64,000 nt of DNA from Microbacterium testaceum (GCF_003075375.1 NZ_QDFT01000012.1:1-64000), one strand, 5' to 3'; counted from the stretch's first letter, positions 18,286 to 27,741 are shown. The notes: generated by a model not told the origin, from the letters alone. Numbers and translations: made by a program.

Positions 18286-18513
18286 ATGAACCCGTTCCGC
18301 CGTCCCGCCACCGCCCCGTCCGCCCTGCCGACGCTCGACTCCCCCCGGGCTCACGCGCTTTTCCTCGACGAACGCGGCGCCGCCACCGCCGAATACGCGA
18401 TCGCCACGATGGCGGCGGTCGCGTTCGCGGGGCTGCTCGTGATGATCATGCGCAGCGATGAGGTGCGCGGCATCCTCACCGACCTCGTCCGCCGCGCCCT
18501 GACCGTGCAATGA
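18286..18513 (+). CDS. Flp pilin-like small protein (DUF4244 type)
   Basis: A 75-residue protein with a basic, Pro-rich N-terminal leader, then ERGAATAEYAIATMAAVAFAG, which has the Glu5-like pilin signature before a hydrophobic helix. It is probably the major subunit of the Tad pilus, processed by a prepilin peptidase not encoded in this window. ATG 18286 has GAGGAG upstream. Its stop overlaps the start of the TadE-like gene (ATGA). Confidence 0.85.
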   Translation: MNPFRRPATAPSALPTLDSPRAHALFLDERGAATAEYAIATMAAVAFAGLLVMIMRSDEVRGILTDLVRRALTVQ

Positions 18514-18836
18514 ACCGCGTGTTCGACGAACGGGGCGCCGTGACCGCCGAGTTCGCCGTCGCCCTGCCGGCCGTGATCGTCGTGCTCGCGCTCGGTATCG
18601 GGGCGGTCGGCGCCGCGGCGACGAACGTCCGGCTGCAGCACGCCGCGAACGAGTCCGCGCGACTGCTCGGACGCGATGATCCCGACGCGCTCGCCGCCGT
18701 CGCCGAGGCGGGTGGCACGGCCGCCGTCGACCGCCGTGACGGACTGGTCTGCGTCACCGCGACCGCGTCCGCACGGGGCGCGCTGCCGCTGCCTCCGTTG
18801 TCGGCCCGCGCGTGCGCCCTCGACGGGGGACGCTGA
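18510..18836 (+). CDS. TadE-family pseudopilin
   Basis: A 108-residue protein starting DERGAVTAEFAVALPAVIVVL, a TadE-type signature with Glu after the cleavage region and one long N-terminal membrane helix. The remainder, with two Cys that could form a disulphide, should lie outside the membrane. It overlaps both neighbours (ATGA and TGATG), so it is translated with the pilin operon. It corresponds by position to Rv3655c. Confidence 0.85.
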   Translation: MNRVFDERGAVTAEFAVALPAVIVVLALGIGAVGAAATNVRLQHAANESARLLGRDDPDALAAVAEAGGTAAVDRRDGLVCVTATASARGALPLPPLSARACALDGGR

Positions 18837-19165
18837 TGCCCGGAGCCGTGGCCACGACCGGGATCGTCGCCGTCGTGGTGGTCGCGAGCGCCTCTCTGGC
18901 CCTGGTCGGCGGCGCCGCGGTCGCGGCGCAGCGACTGGCCGGAACCGCCGACGCGGCGGCGCTCGCGGCGGCCGACGCGGCGAGCGGCGCCGTCGCGGGC
19001 AGCCCCTGCGCCGAGGCCCGGCTCGTCGCCGAGGCGGGCGGGGCGCGCCTCGCCTCGTGCGAACTCGACGGCCTCGTCGCCACCATCGGCGTCGCCGGGG
19101 CGTACGGTGGGATTTCATTCGATGCGCATTCGCGGGCCGGACCCCCCGATGCTTCGAGCCCGTGA
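18836..19165 (+). CDS. TadG/Rv3654c-like pilus-locus protein
   Basis: A 109-residue protein starting at ATG 18836 inside the preceding stop. It has an N-terminal hydrophobic helix (TTGIVAVVVVASASLALVGG) and an Ala-rich QRLAGTADAAALAAADA segment typical of TadG/Rv3654c-type proteins, plus two Cys. It closes the pilus operon. Sequence after residue ~95 is weakly conserved in character. topA follows 60 bp later from its own start signals. Confidence 0.75.
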   Translation: MPGAVATTGIVAVVVVASASLALVGGAAVAAQRLAGTADAAALAAADAASGAVAGSPCAEARLVAEAGGARLASCELDGLVATIGVAGAYGGISFDAHSRAGPPDASSP

Positions 19166-19225
19166 GACCTCCCGGAACCCGGACAGGGAGGCGTGTGTAT
19201 GGTGTGCATCGACGAAAGGACCCCA

Positions 19226-22138
19226 GTGGCAAACGGCAAGAAACTCGTCATCGTCGAGTCCCCGACGAAGATGAAGTCGATCCAGGGATACCTCGGCGAC
19301 GACTACGAGGTGCTCAGTTCGGTCGGTCACATCCGCGACCTCGCATCGAAGAAAGAGATCCCCGCCGACAAGAAGGCGGCGTACGGCAAGTACTCCATCG
19401 ATGTCGAGAACGACTTCGACCCCTTCTACGTCGTCAACGACCGCAAGACCAAGACGGTGGCCGAGCTCAAGCGGGCTCTCAAGGGCGCCGACGAAGTCCT
19501 GCTCGCCACTGATGGTGACCGCGAGGGCGAGGCCATCGCGTGGCACCTGCTCGAGGTCCTCAAGCCCAAGGTCCCCGTGCGTCGCATGATCTTCCACGAG
19601 ATCACCAAGGACGCCATCAAAGAGGCCGCCGAGCACACCCGCGAGCTCGACGTCTCGCTCGTCGACGCCCAAGAGACGCGTCGCGTCCTCGACCGCCTCT
19701 ACGGCTGGGACGTCTCGCCCGTGCTGTGGCGCAAGGTCGGTTCCGGTCGCGAGGGCACGGCGCTCAGCGCCGGCCGCGTGCAGTCGGCCGCGACCCGCAT
19801 GGTGGTCGAGCGCGAGCGCGAGCGCATGGCGTTCGTCTCCGCCTCCTACTGGGACGTCGAGGCGCTCGCCTCGCAGGCGGGTTCGTCGTTCACCACGCGC
19901 CTGAACCGCCTCGACGGCGCCCCGATCGCCCGCGGCGGCGACTACGACGACAACGGTCAGCTCAAGAAGGCCGTCGTCGTCCTCGACGAGACCGCCGCCC
20001 GCTCGCTGGCCGACGCCATCACGGCCGCCGCTCGCGCGACCGTCGCCAAGGTCGAGGCCAAGCCCGGAACCCGCAGCCCGCGCGCCCCCTTCACCACCTC
20101 GACCATGCAGCAGGAAGCGGGTCGCAAGCTCTCGATGAGCGCCAAGCACGCCATGGGCGTCGCGCAGCGGCTCTACGAGAAGGGCTTCATCACCTACATG
20201 CGTACCGACTCGGTCGCGCTGTCGGGCCAGGCCATCTCGGCCGCCCGGGCTCAGGCCGTCGCTCTGTACGGCGACAAGGCCGTGCCGGCCAACCCGCGCG
20301 TCTACAAGAGCAAGTCCAAGAACGCGCAAGAGGCGCACGAGGCCATCCGTCCCTCGGGCGAGACCTTCCGTACGCCGTCGTCGCTCGCCTCCTCGCTCGA
20401 CCGCGACGAGCAGAAGCTGTACGACCTGATCTGGAAGCGCACGGTCGCCAGCCAGATGGCGGATGCCAAGTACGAGACCACGACGGTGACGCTCACCGTC
20501 GACGCGGCCGACAAAGTCGCCGAGTTCACGGCATCCGGAACCGTCTACACCTTCAAGGGCTTCCTCGAGGCGTACGAAGAAGGCGCCGACGAGAAGCGCA
20601 ACGACCGCGACACCGACGCCGACCAGTCGCTCCCGGCCGTGTCGGTGGGCGACGAACTCGCGATCAGCGACGTCGAGCCCAAGGGGCACAGCACCTCGCC
20701 CAAGCCCCGCTACACCGAGGCGAGCCTGGTCAAGGCCCTCGAAGAGAAGGGCATCGGTCGTCCCTCGACCTTCGCCAGCATCATCGGCGTGATCCTCGAT
20801 CGCGGCTACGTCACCAAGCGCGGCCAGGCTCTCGTTCCCAGCTGGCTCGCGTTCAGCGTGGTGCGCCTGCTCGAAGAGCACTTCGCCGACCTCGTCGACT
20901 ACGACTTCACGGCGGCCCTCGAAGACGACCTCGACGCGATCGCCCGCGGCGAGCAGCGTCGCACCGAATGGCTGAAGGAGTTCTACTTCGGCTCCGACAA
21001 GCAGATCGGTCTGCGTCACATCGTCGACAACCTCGGCGAGATCGACGCGCGAGAGCTCAACTCGACGCGCATCACCGACACCGCCACGCTGCGCTTCGGC
21101 AAGTACGGCCCGTACCTCGAGGTCACCGATCCCGCGGCCGAGGCCGACGCCAAGCCGCGCATCGTGAACATCCCCGAAGACCTCGCTCCCGACGAGCTCA
21201 CGCCCGAGAAGGCGCAGGAGCTCATCGATGCTCCCGTGGCGGGCGACCGCGTGCTCGGTGAGAACCCCGAGAACGGCAAGCTCGTCGTCGTGAAGGACGG
21301 GCGTTTCGGTCCGTACGTGCAAGAGGTGGATCCCGAAGAGCCCGACGAGGTCGATCAGGCCACCGGCGAGGTCGTCGAGCAGCCCAAGAAGCGCACCACC
21401 AAGAAAGAGGCCGCACCCAAGCCCCGGACGGCGTCGCTGTTCCGCTCGATGTCGGTCGACACGATCGACCTCGGTACCGCCCTGCAGCTGCTCTCGCTGC
21501 CGCGCGTCGTCGGAGCCGATCCCGAGACGGGTGCCGAGATCACCGCGCAGAACGGCCGCTTCGGCCCGTACCTCAAGAAGGGCACGGACTCCCGCTCCCT
21601 CGACAACGAGCAGCAGATCTTCGACATCACGCTCGATGAGGCGATCGCGAGGTACGCCGAGCCCAAGTACGGCGCTCGCCGTGCTTCCAGCGCGTTGAAG
21701 GAGTTCGAGGCGGATCCCGTCAGCGGAAAGCCGATCCGGCTCAAGGACGGCCGATTCGGCCCGTACGTCACCGACGGCGAGACGAACGCGACCGTCCCGC
21801 GCGGCGAGAACGCGCTCGAGATCACCTTCGAGCGGGCCGTCGAACTGATCGCCGACAAGCGGGCCAAGGGCCCGGCCCCCAAGAAGGCGACGACCGCCCG
21901 AAAGACGACGACAGCCAAGACCACCGCGGCGAAGACGACGGCGGCCAAGACGACCGCGGCCAAGACCACCGCGGTCAAGTCGACGGCCGCGAAGGCGACG
22001 GCGACCAAGGCGACCACGACACGGAGCACGGCCGCGAAGACGACCGCCGCGAAGCCGACCGCCGCGAAGACGACCGCCGCCAAGACCACGGCGGCCAAAG
22101 CCCCGACCACGCGCAAGGCGCCGGCGTCGTCGTCGTGA
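19226..22138 (+). CDS. topA: DNA topoisomerase I
   Basis: A 970-residue type IA topoisomerase that relaxes negative supercoils. GTG 19226 is chosen because GAAAGGA precedes it by 5 nt. The TOPRIM domain begins KLVIVESPTKMKSI; the acidic triad region reads ATDGDREGEAI; the catalytic Tyr is in GFITYMRTDS. Several topoisomerase C-terminal repeats (GRFGPYV/GRFGPYL) follow instead of zinc fingers. Residues from ~888 form a long Lys/Ala/Thr tail of AAKTTAAKTT-like repeats, as in other actinobacterial TopoI, likely for DNA binding. tmk starts within its stop (GTGA). Confidence 0.97.
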   Translation: MANGKKLVIVESPTKMKSIQGYLGDDYEVLSSVGHIRDLASKKEIPADKKAAYGKYSIDVENDFDPFYVVNDRKTKTVAELKRALKGADEVLLATDGDREGEAIAWHLLEVLKPKVPVRRMIFHEITKDAIKEAAEHTRELDVSLVDAQETRRVLDRLYGWDVSPVLWRKVGSGREGTALSAGRVQSAATRMVVERERERMAFVSASYWDVEALASQAGSSFTTRLNRLDGAPIARGGDYDDNGQLKKAVVVLDETAARSLADAITAAARATVAKVEAKPGTRSPRAPFTTSTMQQEAGRKLSMSAKHAMGVAQRLYEKGFITYMRTDSVALSGQAISAARAQAVALYGDKAVPANPRVYKSKSKNAQEAHEAIRPSGETFRTPSSLASSLDRDEQKLYDLIWKRTVASQMADAKYETTTVTLTVDAADKVAEFTASGTVYTFKGFLEAYEEGADEKRNDRDTDADQSLPAVSVGDELAISDVEPKGHSTSPKPRYTEASLVKALEEKGIGRPSTFASIIGVILDRGYVTKRGQALVPSWLAFSVVRLLEEHFADLVDYDFTAALEDDLDAIARGEQRRTEWLKEFYFGSDKQIGLRHIVDNLGEIDARELNSTRITDTATLRFGKYGPYLEVTDPAAEADAKPRIVNIPEDLAPDELTPEKAQELIDAPVAGDRVLGENPENGKLVVVKDGRFGPYVQEVDPEEPDEVDQATGEVVEQPKKRTTKKEAAPKPRTASLFRSMSVDTIDLGTALQLLSLPRVVGADPETGAEITAQNGRFGPYLKKGTDSRSLDNEQQIFDITLDEAIARYAEPKYGARRASSALKEFEADPVSGKPIRLKDGRFGPYVTDGETNATVPRGENALEITFERAVELIADKRAKGPAPKKATTARKTTTAKTTAAKTTAAKTTAAKTTAVKSTAAKATATKATTTRSTAAKTTAAKPTAAKTTAAKTTAAKAPTTRKAPASSS
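21890..22120 (+). repeat. Degenerate aagacgaccgcggcc repeats in the topA tail
   Basis: About a dozen imperfect 12- to 15-bp units encode the Lys-Thr-Thr-Ala-Ala tail of topoisomerase I. The repeat stays in frame, so copy-number change would shorten or lengthen the basic tail. Confidence 0.8.
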
Positions 22139-22809
22139 CCGAGGACGGCACCCGGCCGCTGCATGCTCCGCGCGCGGCGGCGGCCGGGGGGCCCGGCCTG
22201 TTCGTCACCTTCGAGGGCGGCGACGGGGCGGGCAAGACGACGCAGGCCGCGCTGCTGGAGCAGTGGATCGGCGCCCGCGGCGGCTCCGTGGTCCGCACGC
22301 GCGAACCCGGCGGTACCGACGTGGGCGTGCGCATCCGCGACATCGTCCTGCACCACCGCGGTCACATCGATCCGCGCGCCGAGGCGCTGCTGTATGCGGC
22401 CGACCGCGCCCACCACGTCGAGACCGTCGTTCGTCCCGCGATCGCGCGGGGCGACATCGTCATCCAGGACCGCTACCTCGACTCCTCGGTCGCGTATCAG
22501 GGCGCGGGCCGTGTGCTCGACGCGCACGACGTGCGTGCGCTGTCGCTGTGGGCCACCGACGGGCTGCTGCCCGACCTGACCGTGCTGCTCGACCTCGATC
22601 CCGCCGCCGCTCGACAGCGATTGGATGCCGACGACAAGCCCTTCGACCGCCTCGAGGCCGAGAAGGGCGAGTTCCACGCGCGCGTGCGCTCCGCGTTCCT
22701 CGATCTCGCCGCGGCCGAGCCCGATCGCTTCCTCGTCCTCGACGCGACGCAGCCGCCCGAGTCGCTCGCGCAGCGCGTGCAGGCGGCGGTCGTGGCCCGC
22801 TTGAGCTGA
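22135..22809 (+). CDS. tmk: Thymidylate kinase
   Basis: A 224-residue enzyme that phosphorylates dTMP to dTDP. It has Walker A GGDGAGKTT, the dTMP-binding REPGGTDVG, and DRYLDSSVAYQG (DRY motif). The GTG start overlaps the topA stop by 4 bp, which indicates translational coupling. A 14-residue Ala/Gly-rich N-terminal extension precedes the core fold. Confidence 0.95.
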   Translation: MTEDGTRPLHAPRAAAAGGPGLFVTFEGGDGAGKTTQAALLEQWIGARGGSVVRTREPGGTDVGVRIRDIVLHHRGHIDPRAEALLYAADRAHHVETVVRPAIARGDIVIQDRYLDSSVAYQGAGRVLDAHDVRALSLWATDGLLPDLTVLLDLDPAAARQRLDADDKPFDRLEAEKGEFHARVRSAFLDLAAAEPDRFLVLDATQPPESLAQRVQAAVVARLS

Positions 22810-22884
22810 CGTCGCCACCGCCGCTGACGCCGCACCCTCGGGGCATCCACAGCCGACGCCCGCGGTCGTGTCGGACCCCGCGAT

Positions 22885-22890
22885 TAGGCT
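22885..22890 (+). promoter_or_regulatory. -10 box for leaderless holB
   Basis: TAGGCT lies 7 nt before the ATG at 22898, with the spacer reading ggatgcc. There is no Shine-Dalgarno, which supports this ATG over the GTG at 22868. Confidence 0.55.
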
Positions 22891-22897
22891 GGATGCC

Positions 22898-24076
22898 ATG
22901 TCCGTCGCGCACGCCCCGATCAGCACGTCCGTCGGTGCGGCGCCCTTCCCGTGGGACGCGGTGTGGGGGCAGGACGACGCGGTCGCCACCCTGCGCGCGG
23001 CGGCGTCCGACCCGGCGGCCCTCGCCCATGCGTGGCTCATCACCGGCCCGCCCGGCTCGGGTCGCTCGACCCTCGCGTACGCCTTCGCGGCGGCCCTCAT
23101 CGCCGACCCGGGCGACGAGCGGGCCCAGCAGCAGGTCCTCGCGCGCACCCATCCCGATCTCACGGCCCTGCGCACCGAGCAGGTGGTCATCCGCATCGAC
23201 GAGGCGCGTCGTCTGGTCGAACGCGCATCGTTCGCCCCCTCGCTCGGTCGTCACCGTGTGATCGTCGTCGAAGACGCCGATCGCATGGCCGAGCGCACCT
23301 CGAACGTCCTGCTCAAGGCGCTCGAAGAACCCCCCGAGAAGACGGTGTGGGTGCTCTGCGCCCCCAGCGACGCCGACCTGCTCCCCACGATCCGCTCGCG
23401 CGTGCGCGTGCTCCGGTTGCGCGAGCCCTCGGTCGCCGACGTGGCCGCGCTGATCGTCGAGCGCACCGGCGTCACCCCCGACGTAGCCGAGGAATCCGCC
23501 CGTCACGCGCAGCGGCACATCGGCATGGCTCAGCGGCTCGCCACCGACGACGACGCGCGAGCCCGCCGGGCCGAGACGCTCGCGGCGGTCCTCGCGGTGC
23601 GCGGCATCGGCGACGCCGTCGACGTCGCCGGACGCATCGTGCGTCTCGCCACCGACGACGCGAAGGCGCTCACCGCCACCCGCGACGACGAAGAGAGACG
23701 TGCGCTGCTGCGCATGCTCGGTGTCGCCGAGGGCGCGGCCGTCCCGCCCTCCGTCCGCGGGCAGGTCAACGCCCTCGAGGACGATCAGAAGCGCCGTGCC
23801 ACGCGGAGCCTGCGCGACGGCATCGATCGCGTGCTCACCGATCTGCAGTCGCTGTTCCGCGACGTCGTCATGCTCCAGTACGGACGCGAGGCCGACCTCG
23901 TCAACAGCGAGCGGCTCGACGCGCTGCGCGCCCTCGCGGGGGAGTGGACCCCCGCCCGAACCCTCGGGGTGCTGGACCGCATCTCGGTCACCCGGAAGAA
24001 CCTCGAGCAGAACGCCGCACCGCTGCTGGCGCTGGAGAGCCTCATGATCACCGTCGCCAACGGATCCGCCCCGTGA
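22898..24076 (+). CDS. holB: DNA polymerase III subunit delta'
   Basis: A 392-residue clamp-loader subunit with AAA+ fold: P-loop-like GPPGSGRSTLA near residue 50, IDEARRLVER, VVEDADRMAERTSNVLLKALEEPPE (Walker B/SRC region) and TIRSRVR. It helps load the beta clamp at replication forks. Gene order topA-tmk-holB is typical of Microbacteriaceae and resembles mycobacterial Rv3646c-Rv3644c. Its stop overlaps the GTG of the lipoprotein hydrolase. Confidence 0.93.
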   Translation: MSVAHAPISTSVGAAPFPWDAVWGQDDAVATLRAAASDPAALAHAWLITGPPGSGRSTLAYAFAAALIADPGDERAQQQVLARTHPDLTALRTEQVVIRIDEARRLVERASFAPSLGRHRVIVVEDADRMAERTSNVLLKALEEPPEKTVWVLCAPSDADLLPTIRSRVRVLRLREPSVADVAALIVERTGVTPDVAEESARHAQRHIGMAQRLATDDDARARRAETLAAVLAVRGIGDAVDVAGRIVRLATDDAKALTATRDDEERRALLRMLGVAEGAAVPPSVRGQVNALEDDQKRRATRSLRDGIDRVLTDLQSLFRDVVMLQYGREADLVNSERLDALRALAGEWTPARTLGVLDRISVTRKNLEQNAAPLLALESLMITVANGSAP

Positions 24077-25614
24077 CCGCCCGTCGCCGCCTCGCCGCCG
24101 CCGTCGCGGCTCTCGCGGGCCTGGCCGTGACGCTGTCCGGGTGCCTGTACGCGCAGATCCCCCCGATGGCCCCCGACACGACGCGATCGCCCGCACCTCA
24201 GACCGAGGGCATCGACCCGAGCCTGCTGCCCTACTACGGCCAGACGCTCACCTGGAGCGATTGCGGCGCGGCGGGTTTCGACTGCACCACCGTCACGGCA
24301 CCGCGCGACTACGCCGATCCCTCGGCGGGCGAGCTGCAGCTGGCCGTCATCCGCCACCGGGCGACCTCGGGGGAACCGCTCGGGTCGTTGCTGACCAACC
24401 CCGGCGGACCCGGTGTCAGCGGGGTCGACACCGTGCGCGACTCCCTCTCGCTCGTCGCCGACGAGAACCTCACGCGTTCCTACGACGTGATCGGGTTCGA
24501 CCCGCGCGGAGTCGGGCAGTCCGCACCCGTCACCTGCTACGACGCGGCGGGCATGGACGCCTTCCTCTACGACATCCCCCCGGGCACCCGGGGGAGCGAT
24601 GAGCGCAACGCCGCCCTCGAGCAGCGCCAGGCCGACTTCGCCGCGGCCTGCGCGGCGGGGAGCGACGGCATCCTCCCCTACATCTCCACCGAGAATGCGG
24701 CGCGCGACATGGATCTGCTCCGTGCGGTGCTGGGGGATCCGAAACTGAACTACCTCGGCTTCTCCTACGGATCGTTCCTGGGCACGACCTATGCCGGGTT
24801 GTTCCCGGAGCGCGTCGGACGAATGGTGCTCGACGGCGGCATCGACCCGAGTCTTCCGGGCACCGAGAGCGGGATCGCCCAGGCGGTCGGGTTCGAGAAC
24901 GCTCTGCGCGCCTTCATGGGCGCTTGCCTGTCGACGTCCGAGTGCCCGTTCAGCGGCTCCGTCGACGATGCGATGGCCGACCTGTCGTCGCTGCTCGCGC
25001 GCGTCGACGCCCGACCGCTCACAGGCCCCGACGGAAGACGCCTGGGCGCGGACTCCCTCGTCACGGCGATCGTGGCGGCGCTCTACAGCGATCAGAGCTG
25101 GCCGTATCTGCGCGTGGCACTCGCCGACGTGCTCAACGGCGACGCCTCGGTCGCCTTCCAGCTCGCGGACTTCTACAACGGTCGCGTCGACGGGCAGTAC
25201 CAGGACAACACCCTGCAGGCCCTGCGTGCCTACAACTGCGTCGACTACCCCGACGAGGGCGACCAGGACGATCCGGCCGTCGAGCAGGAGCTGTCGCAGA
25301 AGGCGCCCGTCGTCGCCCCCTACTGGCTCGGTCCCGACGCCTGTGCGGCGTGGCCGGCTCCGCCCACCGGCACGCGGGCGCCGATCACGGCCCCCGGTTC
25401 TCCGCCGATCGTCGTGCTCGGTACGACGGGCGATCCGGCCACGCCGTACACCGAGGCGCAGGCGCTCGCCGGTCAGCTGTCGCAGGGCGTGCTCGTCACG
25501 TACGTCGGCGAGGGGCACCTCGCCTACAACAAGGGCAACGACTGCGTGAACGCCGCCGTGGACGACTATCTCGTCGACGGCACGGTGCCCGCCGAGGGCC
25601 TGCGCTGCGAGTGA
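24073..25614 (+). CDS. Alpha/beta hydrolase lipoprotein (tripeptidyl aminopeptidase-like)
   Basis: A 513-residue exported lipoprotein (LSGC lipobox near residue 23). It carries NPGGPGVSG (oxyanion region), GFDPRGVGQS, the nucleophile elbow GFSYGS, and late TTGDPATPY and GEGHLAY that supply the Asp and His. This is the SlpD/SlpE-TAP family, which removes N-terminal di- or tripeptides from proteins. GTG start overlaps the holB stop by 4 bp. The natural substrate is unknown. There are several Cys in the cap region. Confidence 0.88.
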   Translation: MTARRRLAAAVAALAGLAVTLSGCLYAQIPPMAPDTTRSPAPQTEGIDPSLLPYYGQTLTWSDCGAAGFDCTTVTAPRDYADPSAGELQLAVIRHRATSGEPLGSLLTNPGGPGVSGVDTVRDSLSLVADENLTRSYDVIGFDPRGVGQSAPVTCYDAAGMDAFLYDIPPGTRGSDERNAALEQRQADFAAACAAGSDGILPYISTENAARDMDLLRAVLGDPKLNYLGFSYGSFLGTTYAGLFPERVGRMVLDGGIDPSLPGTESGIAQAVGFENALRAFMGACLSTSECPFSGSVDDAMADLSSLLARVDARPLTGPDGRRLGADSLVTAIVAALYSDQSWPYLRVALADVLNGDASVAFQLADFYNGRVDGQYQDNTLQALRAYNCVDYPDEGDQDDPAVEQELSQKAPVVAPYWLGPDACAAWPAPPTGTRAPITAPGSPPIVVLGTTGDPATPYTEAQALAGQLSQGVLVTYVGEGHLAYNKGNDCVNAAVDDYLVDGTVPAEGLRCE

Positions 25615-25627
25615 CGTCGCTCGCGCC

Positions 25628-25633
25628 TAGGCT
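25628..25633 (+). promoter_or_regulatory. -10 box for deoC
   Basis: TAGGCT 27 nt before the deoC ATG. Unlike the leaderless genes here, deoC also has GAGGAGA before its start, so this transcript probably has a short 5' leader. Confidence 0.45.
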
Positions 25634-25660
25634 TGTTCCGTCAGACCCGAGGAGATCCCT

Positions 25661-26332
25661 ATGACCGCGCCCATCGCCGACCTGGCGACCTACATCGACC
25701 ACACGCTGCTCAAGCCCGAGGCCACCCGTGCCGACGTCGAGCGCCTCATCGCCGAGGGTGCCGAGCTCGGTACCTACAGCGTGTGCATCTCGCCGTCGTT
25801 CCTGCCGGTCGAGGTACCCGCGGGCCTCAAGCTCGCCGTCGTGTGCGGCTTCCCCAGCGGCAAGCACCACGCCGACGTCAAGGCCGCCGAAGCGGCGCTG
25901 TCGGTGGCGCAGGGGGCCGACGAGATCGACATGGTCATCGACATCGGTGCGGCCATCGCGGGGGATTACGCCCTCGTCGAGGCCGAGATCCGCGCCGTGC
26001 GCGCGGCGGCTCCGGCCCCGACCGTGCTCAAGGTCATCATCGAGTCGGCGGCCCTCAGCGACGAGGCGATCGTCGCCGTGTGTCAGGCGGCCGTGACCGC
26101 CGGCGCCGACTTCGTCAAGACCTCCACGGGCTTCCACCCGGCCGGTGGAGCATCGGTGCACGCCGTCGAGCTGATGAAGCAGACCGTCGGCGACCGCGCC
26201 GAGGTCAAGGCCTCGGGCGGGGTGCGCACGCGCGAAGCGGCCGAGCAGATGATCGCCGCCGGCGCCACGCGCCTCGGTCTCTCGTCGAGTCGCGACATCC
26301 TCGCCGACCGCACCGCGAGCGGCGATTACTGA
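25661..26332 (+). CDS. deoC: Deoxyribose-phosphate aldolase
   Basis: A 223-residue class I aldolase that cleaves 2-deoxyribose-5-phosphate to glyceraldehyde-3-phosphate and acetaldehyde. Motifs are [29 protein letters not shown] and [15 protein letters not shown], which holds the Schiff-base Lys, followed by VKASGGVRT. The ATG has GAGGAGA upstream. It stands alone between a hydrolase gene and a tRNA. Confidence 0.96.
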   Translation: MTAPIADLATYIDHTLLKPEATRADVERLIAEGAELGTYSVCISPSFLPVEVPAGLKLAVVCGFPSGKHHADVKAAEAALSVAQGADEIDMVIDIGAAIAGDYALVEAEIRAVRAAAPAPTVLKVIIESAALSDEAIVAVCQAAVTAGADFVKTSTGFHPAGGASVHAVELMKQTVGDRAEVKASGGVRTREAAEQMIAAGATRLGLSSSRDILADRTASGDY

Positions 26333-26397
26333 TCGCGTTCCGCGAAGTGCTCTGGAGCATGTAAGATCGATGATCGTGCACGCGACAGCGCGCACAT

Positions 26398-26470
26398 GCC
26401 GCCTTAGCTCAGACGGCAGAGCGATTCACTCGTAATGAATAGGTCAAGGGTTCGATTCCCTTAGGCGGCT
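26398..26470 (+). tRNA. tRNA-Thr(CGT)
   Basis: A 73-nt cloverleaf: acceptor stem GCCGCCT pairs with AGGCGGC, the anticodon arm is ATTCA-CTCGTAA-TGAAT with anticodon CGT at 26431-26433, and the T-arm contains GGTTCGATTCC. It decodes ACG threonine codons. CCA is not encoded. Confidence 0.97.
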
Positions 26471-26473
26471 CCG

Positions 26474-26515
26474 AAGGCCCTCACCCGCTTCCACCGGGTG
26501 GGGGCCTTTTTGGTT
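26474..26515 (+). terminator. Terminator after tRNA-Thr
   Basis: A 14-bp stem, AAGGCCCTCACCCG with CGGGTGGGGGCCTT (one G-T pair), directly followed by a T-run. It is a strong intrinsic terminator. Confidence 0.85.
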
Positions 26516-26696
26516 TCCCCGCCCGCCCCGGGGCGAACCCGCCCGACGCATCGCACCCGCGATCCTGGATGGCGCCCTCCCACCCCACCCCCGTCGCCGT
26601 TCCCGGGCCCTCCCATCGACCCCGGTAAGCTGGTGCCGCCCCGGCCCGCCCTCGCGCGACGGCCCGTCATCCGCCCGCTACCCGCTGGAGCTCCCC

Positions 26697-27092
26697 GTGT
26701 CGAACGCTCTCGATGCCCTCATCGAGATCTTCACGTGGGTGGGACTCGGCGGAGGCTCCCTGCTCGCGCTCGTGGCCGTCGTCCTGCTGTTGGCCGACGG
26801 CACGTGGATGCCGGCGCGCGCGGTGGTCGAGGACGTCGAGGGTGGCCGCGTGGTGCGCTGGTTCGACGACGACGGGGGAGTGAACGAGGCGCCCTTGTCC
26901 GCGCACGACGATCAGAAGATCGGCCGTGCCGACATGGCCGACATCTTCTACCGTCGCGGTACGGCGCACCGGATGCGCTTGACGCGCTCCTCGCCCGGTG
27001 TGCGCTTCGTGTCGCTTCTCGCCACGGGCGTGCTGGGGCTCGGCGCCGTGGCCTTCGTGATCTCGATCGTGCTGTTGTTCGCCCGAGGATGA
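26697..27092 (+). CDS. Small two-span membrane protein, function unknown
   Basis: A 131-residue protein with an N-terminal membrane helix (VGLGGGSLLALVAVVLLLADG), a central ~55-residue soluble part rich in acidic residues, and a C-terminal helix (LLATGVLGLGAVAFVISIVLLFA). GTG 26697 is preceded by TGGAG. No family recognised. It sits alone between tRNA-Thr and a nicotinamidase-like gene. Confidence 0.75.
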   Translation: MSNALDALIEIFTWVGLGGGSLLALVAVVLLLADGTWMPARAVVEDVEGGRVVRWFDDDGGVNEAPLSAHDDQKIGRADMADIFYRRGTAHRMRLTRSSPGVRFVSLLATGVLGLGAVAFVISIVLLFARG

Positions 27093-27109
27093 GACCGACC
27101 GTTCGCGTC

Positions 27110-27115
27110 TAGGCT
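27110..27115 (+). promoter_or_regulatory. -10 box for leaderless nicotinamidase-like gene
   Basis: TAGGCT followed by 6 nt (cgacgc) and the ATG at 27122. No Shine-Dalgarno is present. Confidence 0.55.
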
Positions 27116-27121
27116 CGACGC

Positions 27122-27700
27122 ATGACCCGCGCGCTGTTCATCGTCGACGTCCAGAACGATTTCACCGAACGGGGCGCCCTGGGCGTCGAGGGCTGCGACG
27201 CCGTCGCCGAGCGGATCTCGCGGTACCTCGACGATCACGCCGACGAGTACGCGGTCATCGTCGCCTCGCGCGATTGGCATCACGGCGACGACGACAACGG
27301 CGGCCATTTCTCGGCCACTCCCGACTTCGTCGATTCGTGGCCCGTGCACTGCGTCGGCGGCACGTACGGAGCCGCGTACGACGACGTCTTCGACACCTCC
27401 CGCGTCACCCACCACCTCAAGAAGGGGCAGGGGCGACCGGCCTACTCGCTCTTCGAGGGGGTGTCCGACGAGGGCGAGACGGCCGCATCGATCCTCGATG
27501 AGCACGGCATCCTCGACATCGACATCGTCGGGATCGCGACGGATTACTGCGTGCGGGCCTCCACCCTCGACGCGGTGGCGGCTCAGCGGCGCGTCCGCGT
27601 CCTCACGGACCTCATCGCGGGCGTGCACCCCGACTCGAGCGCGGCCGCTCTACGCGAGATCGAGCAGGCGGGCGCGACCCTCACCACGTCCGGGGCCTGA
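27122..27700 (+). CDS. Isochorismatase-fold amidohydrolase, probably nicotinamidase
   Basis: A 192-residue cysteine hydrolase. FIVDVQNDF supplies the catalytic Asp; DWHHGDDDNGGHF contains the Asp/His metal ligands typical of nicotinamidases; a mid-protein Lys lies in HHLKKGQG; GIATDYCVRAST carries the nucleophile Cys. PncA converts nicotinamide to nicotinate in NAD salvage. The metal-site residues favour nicotinamidase over isochorismatase, but other amide substrates are possible. The gene looks leaderless and monocistronic. Confidence 0.8.
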   Translation: MTRALFIVDVQNDFTERGALGVEGCDAVAERISRYLDDHADEYAVIVASRDWHHGDDDNGGHFSATPDFVDSWPVHCVGGTYGAAYDDVFDTSRVTHHLKKGQGRPAYSLFEGVSDEGETAASILDEHGILDIDIVGIATDYCVRASTLDAVAAQRRVRVLTDLIAGVHPDSSAAALREIEQAGATLTTSGA

Positions 27701-27741
27701 CCGCGCGCCTCAGCCGTGCACGCGGCCGAGCGGACGCCGAC

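Noticed and set aside
19115-21322. 735-codon minus-strand frame opposite topA
   Set aside because: Shadow frame; the plus strand encodes topoisomerase I with all catalytic motifs.
21890-22120. Tandem repeats in topA as a mobile or CRISPR-like element
   Set aside because: They are in-frame codon repeats for the Lys/Ala/Thr tail common in actinobacterial topoisomerase I.
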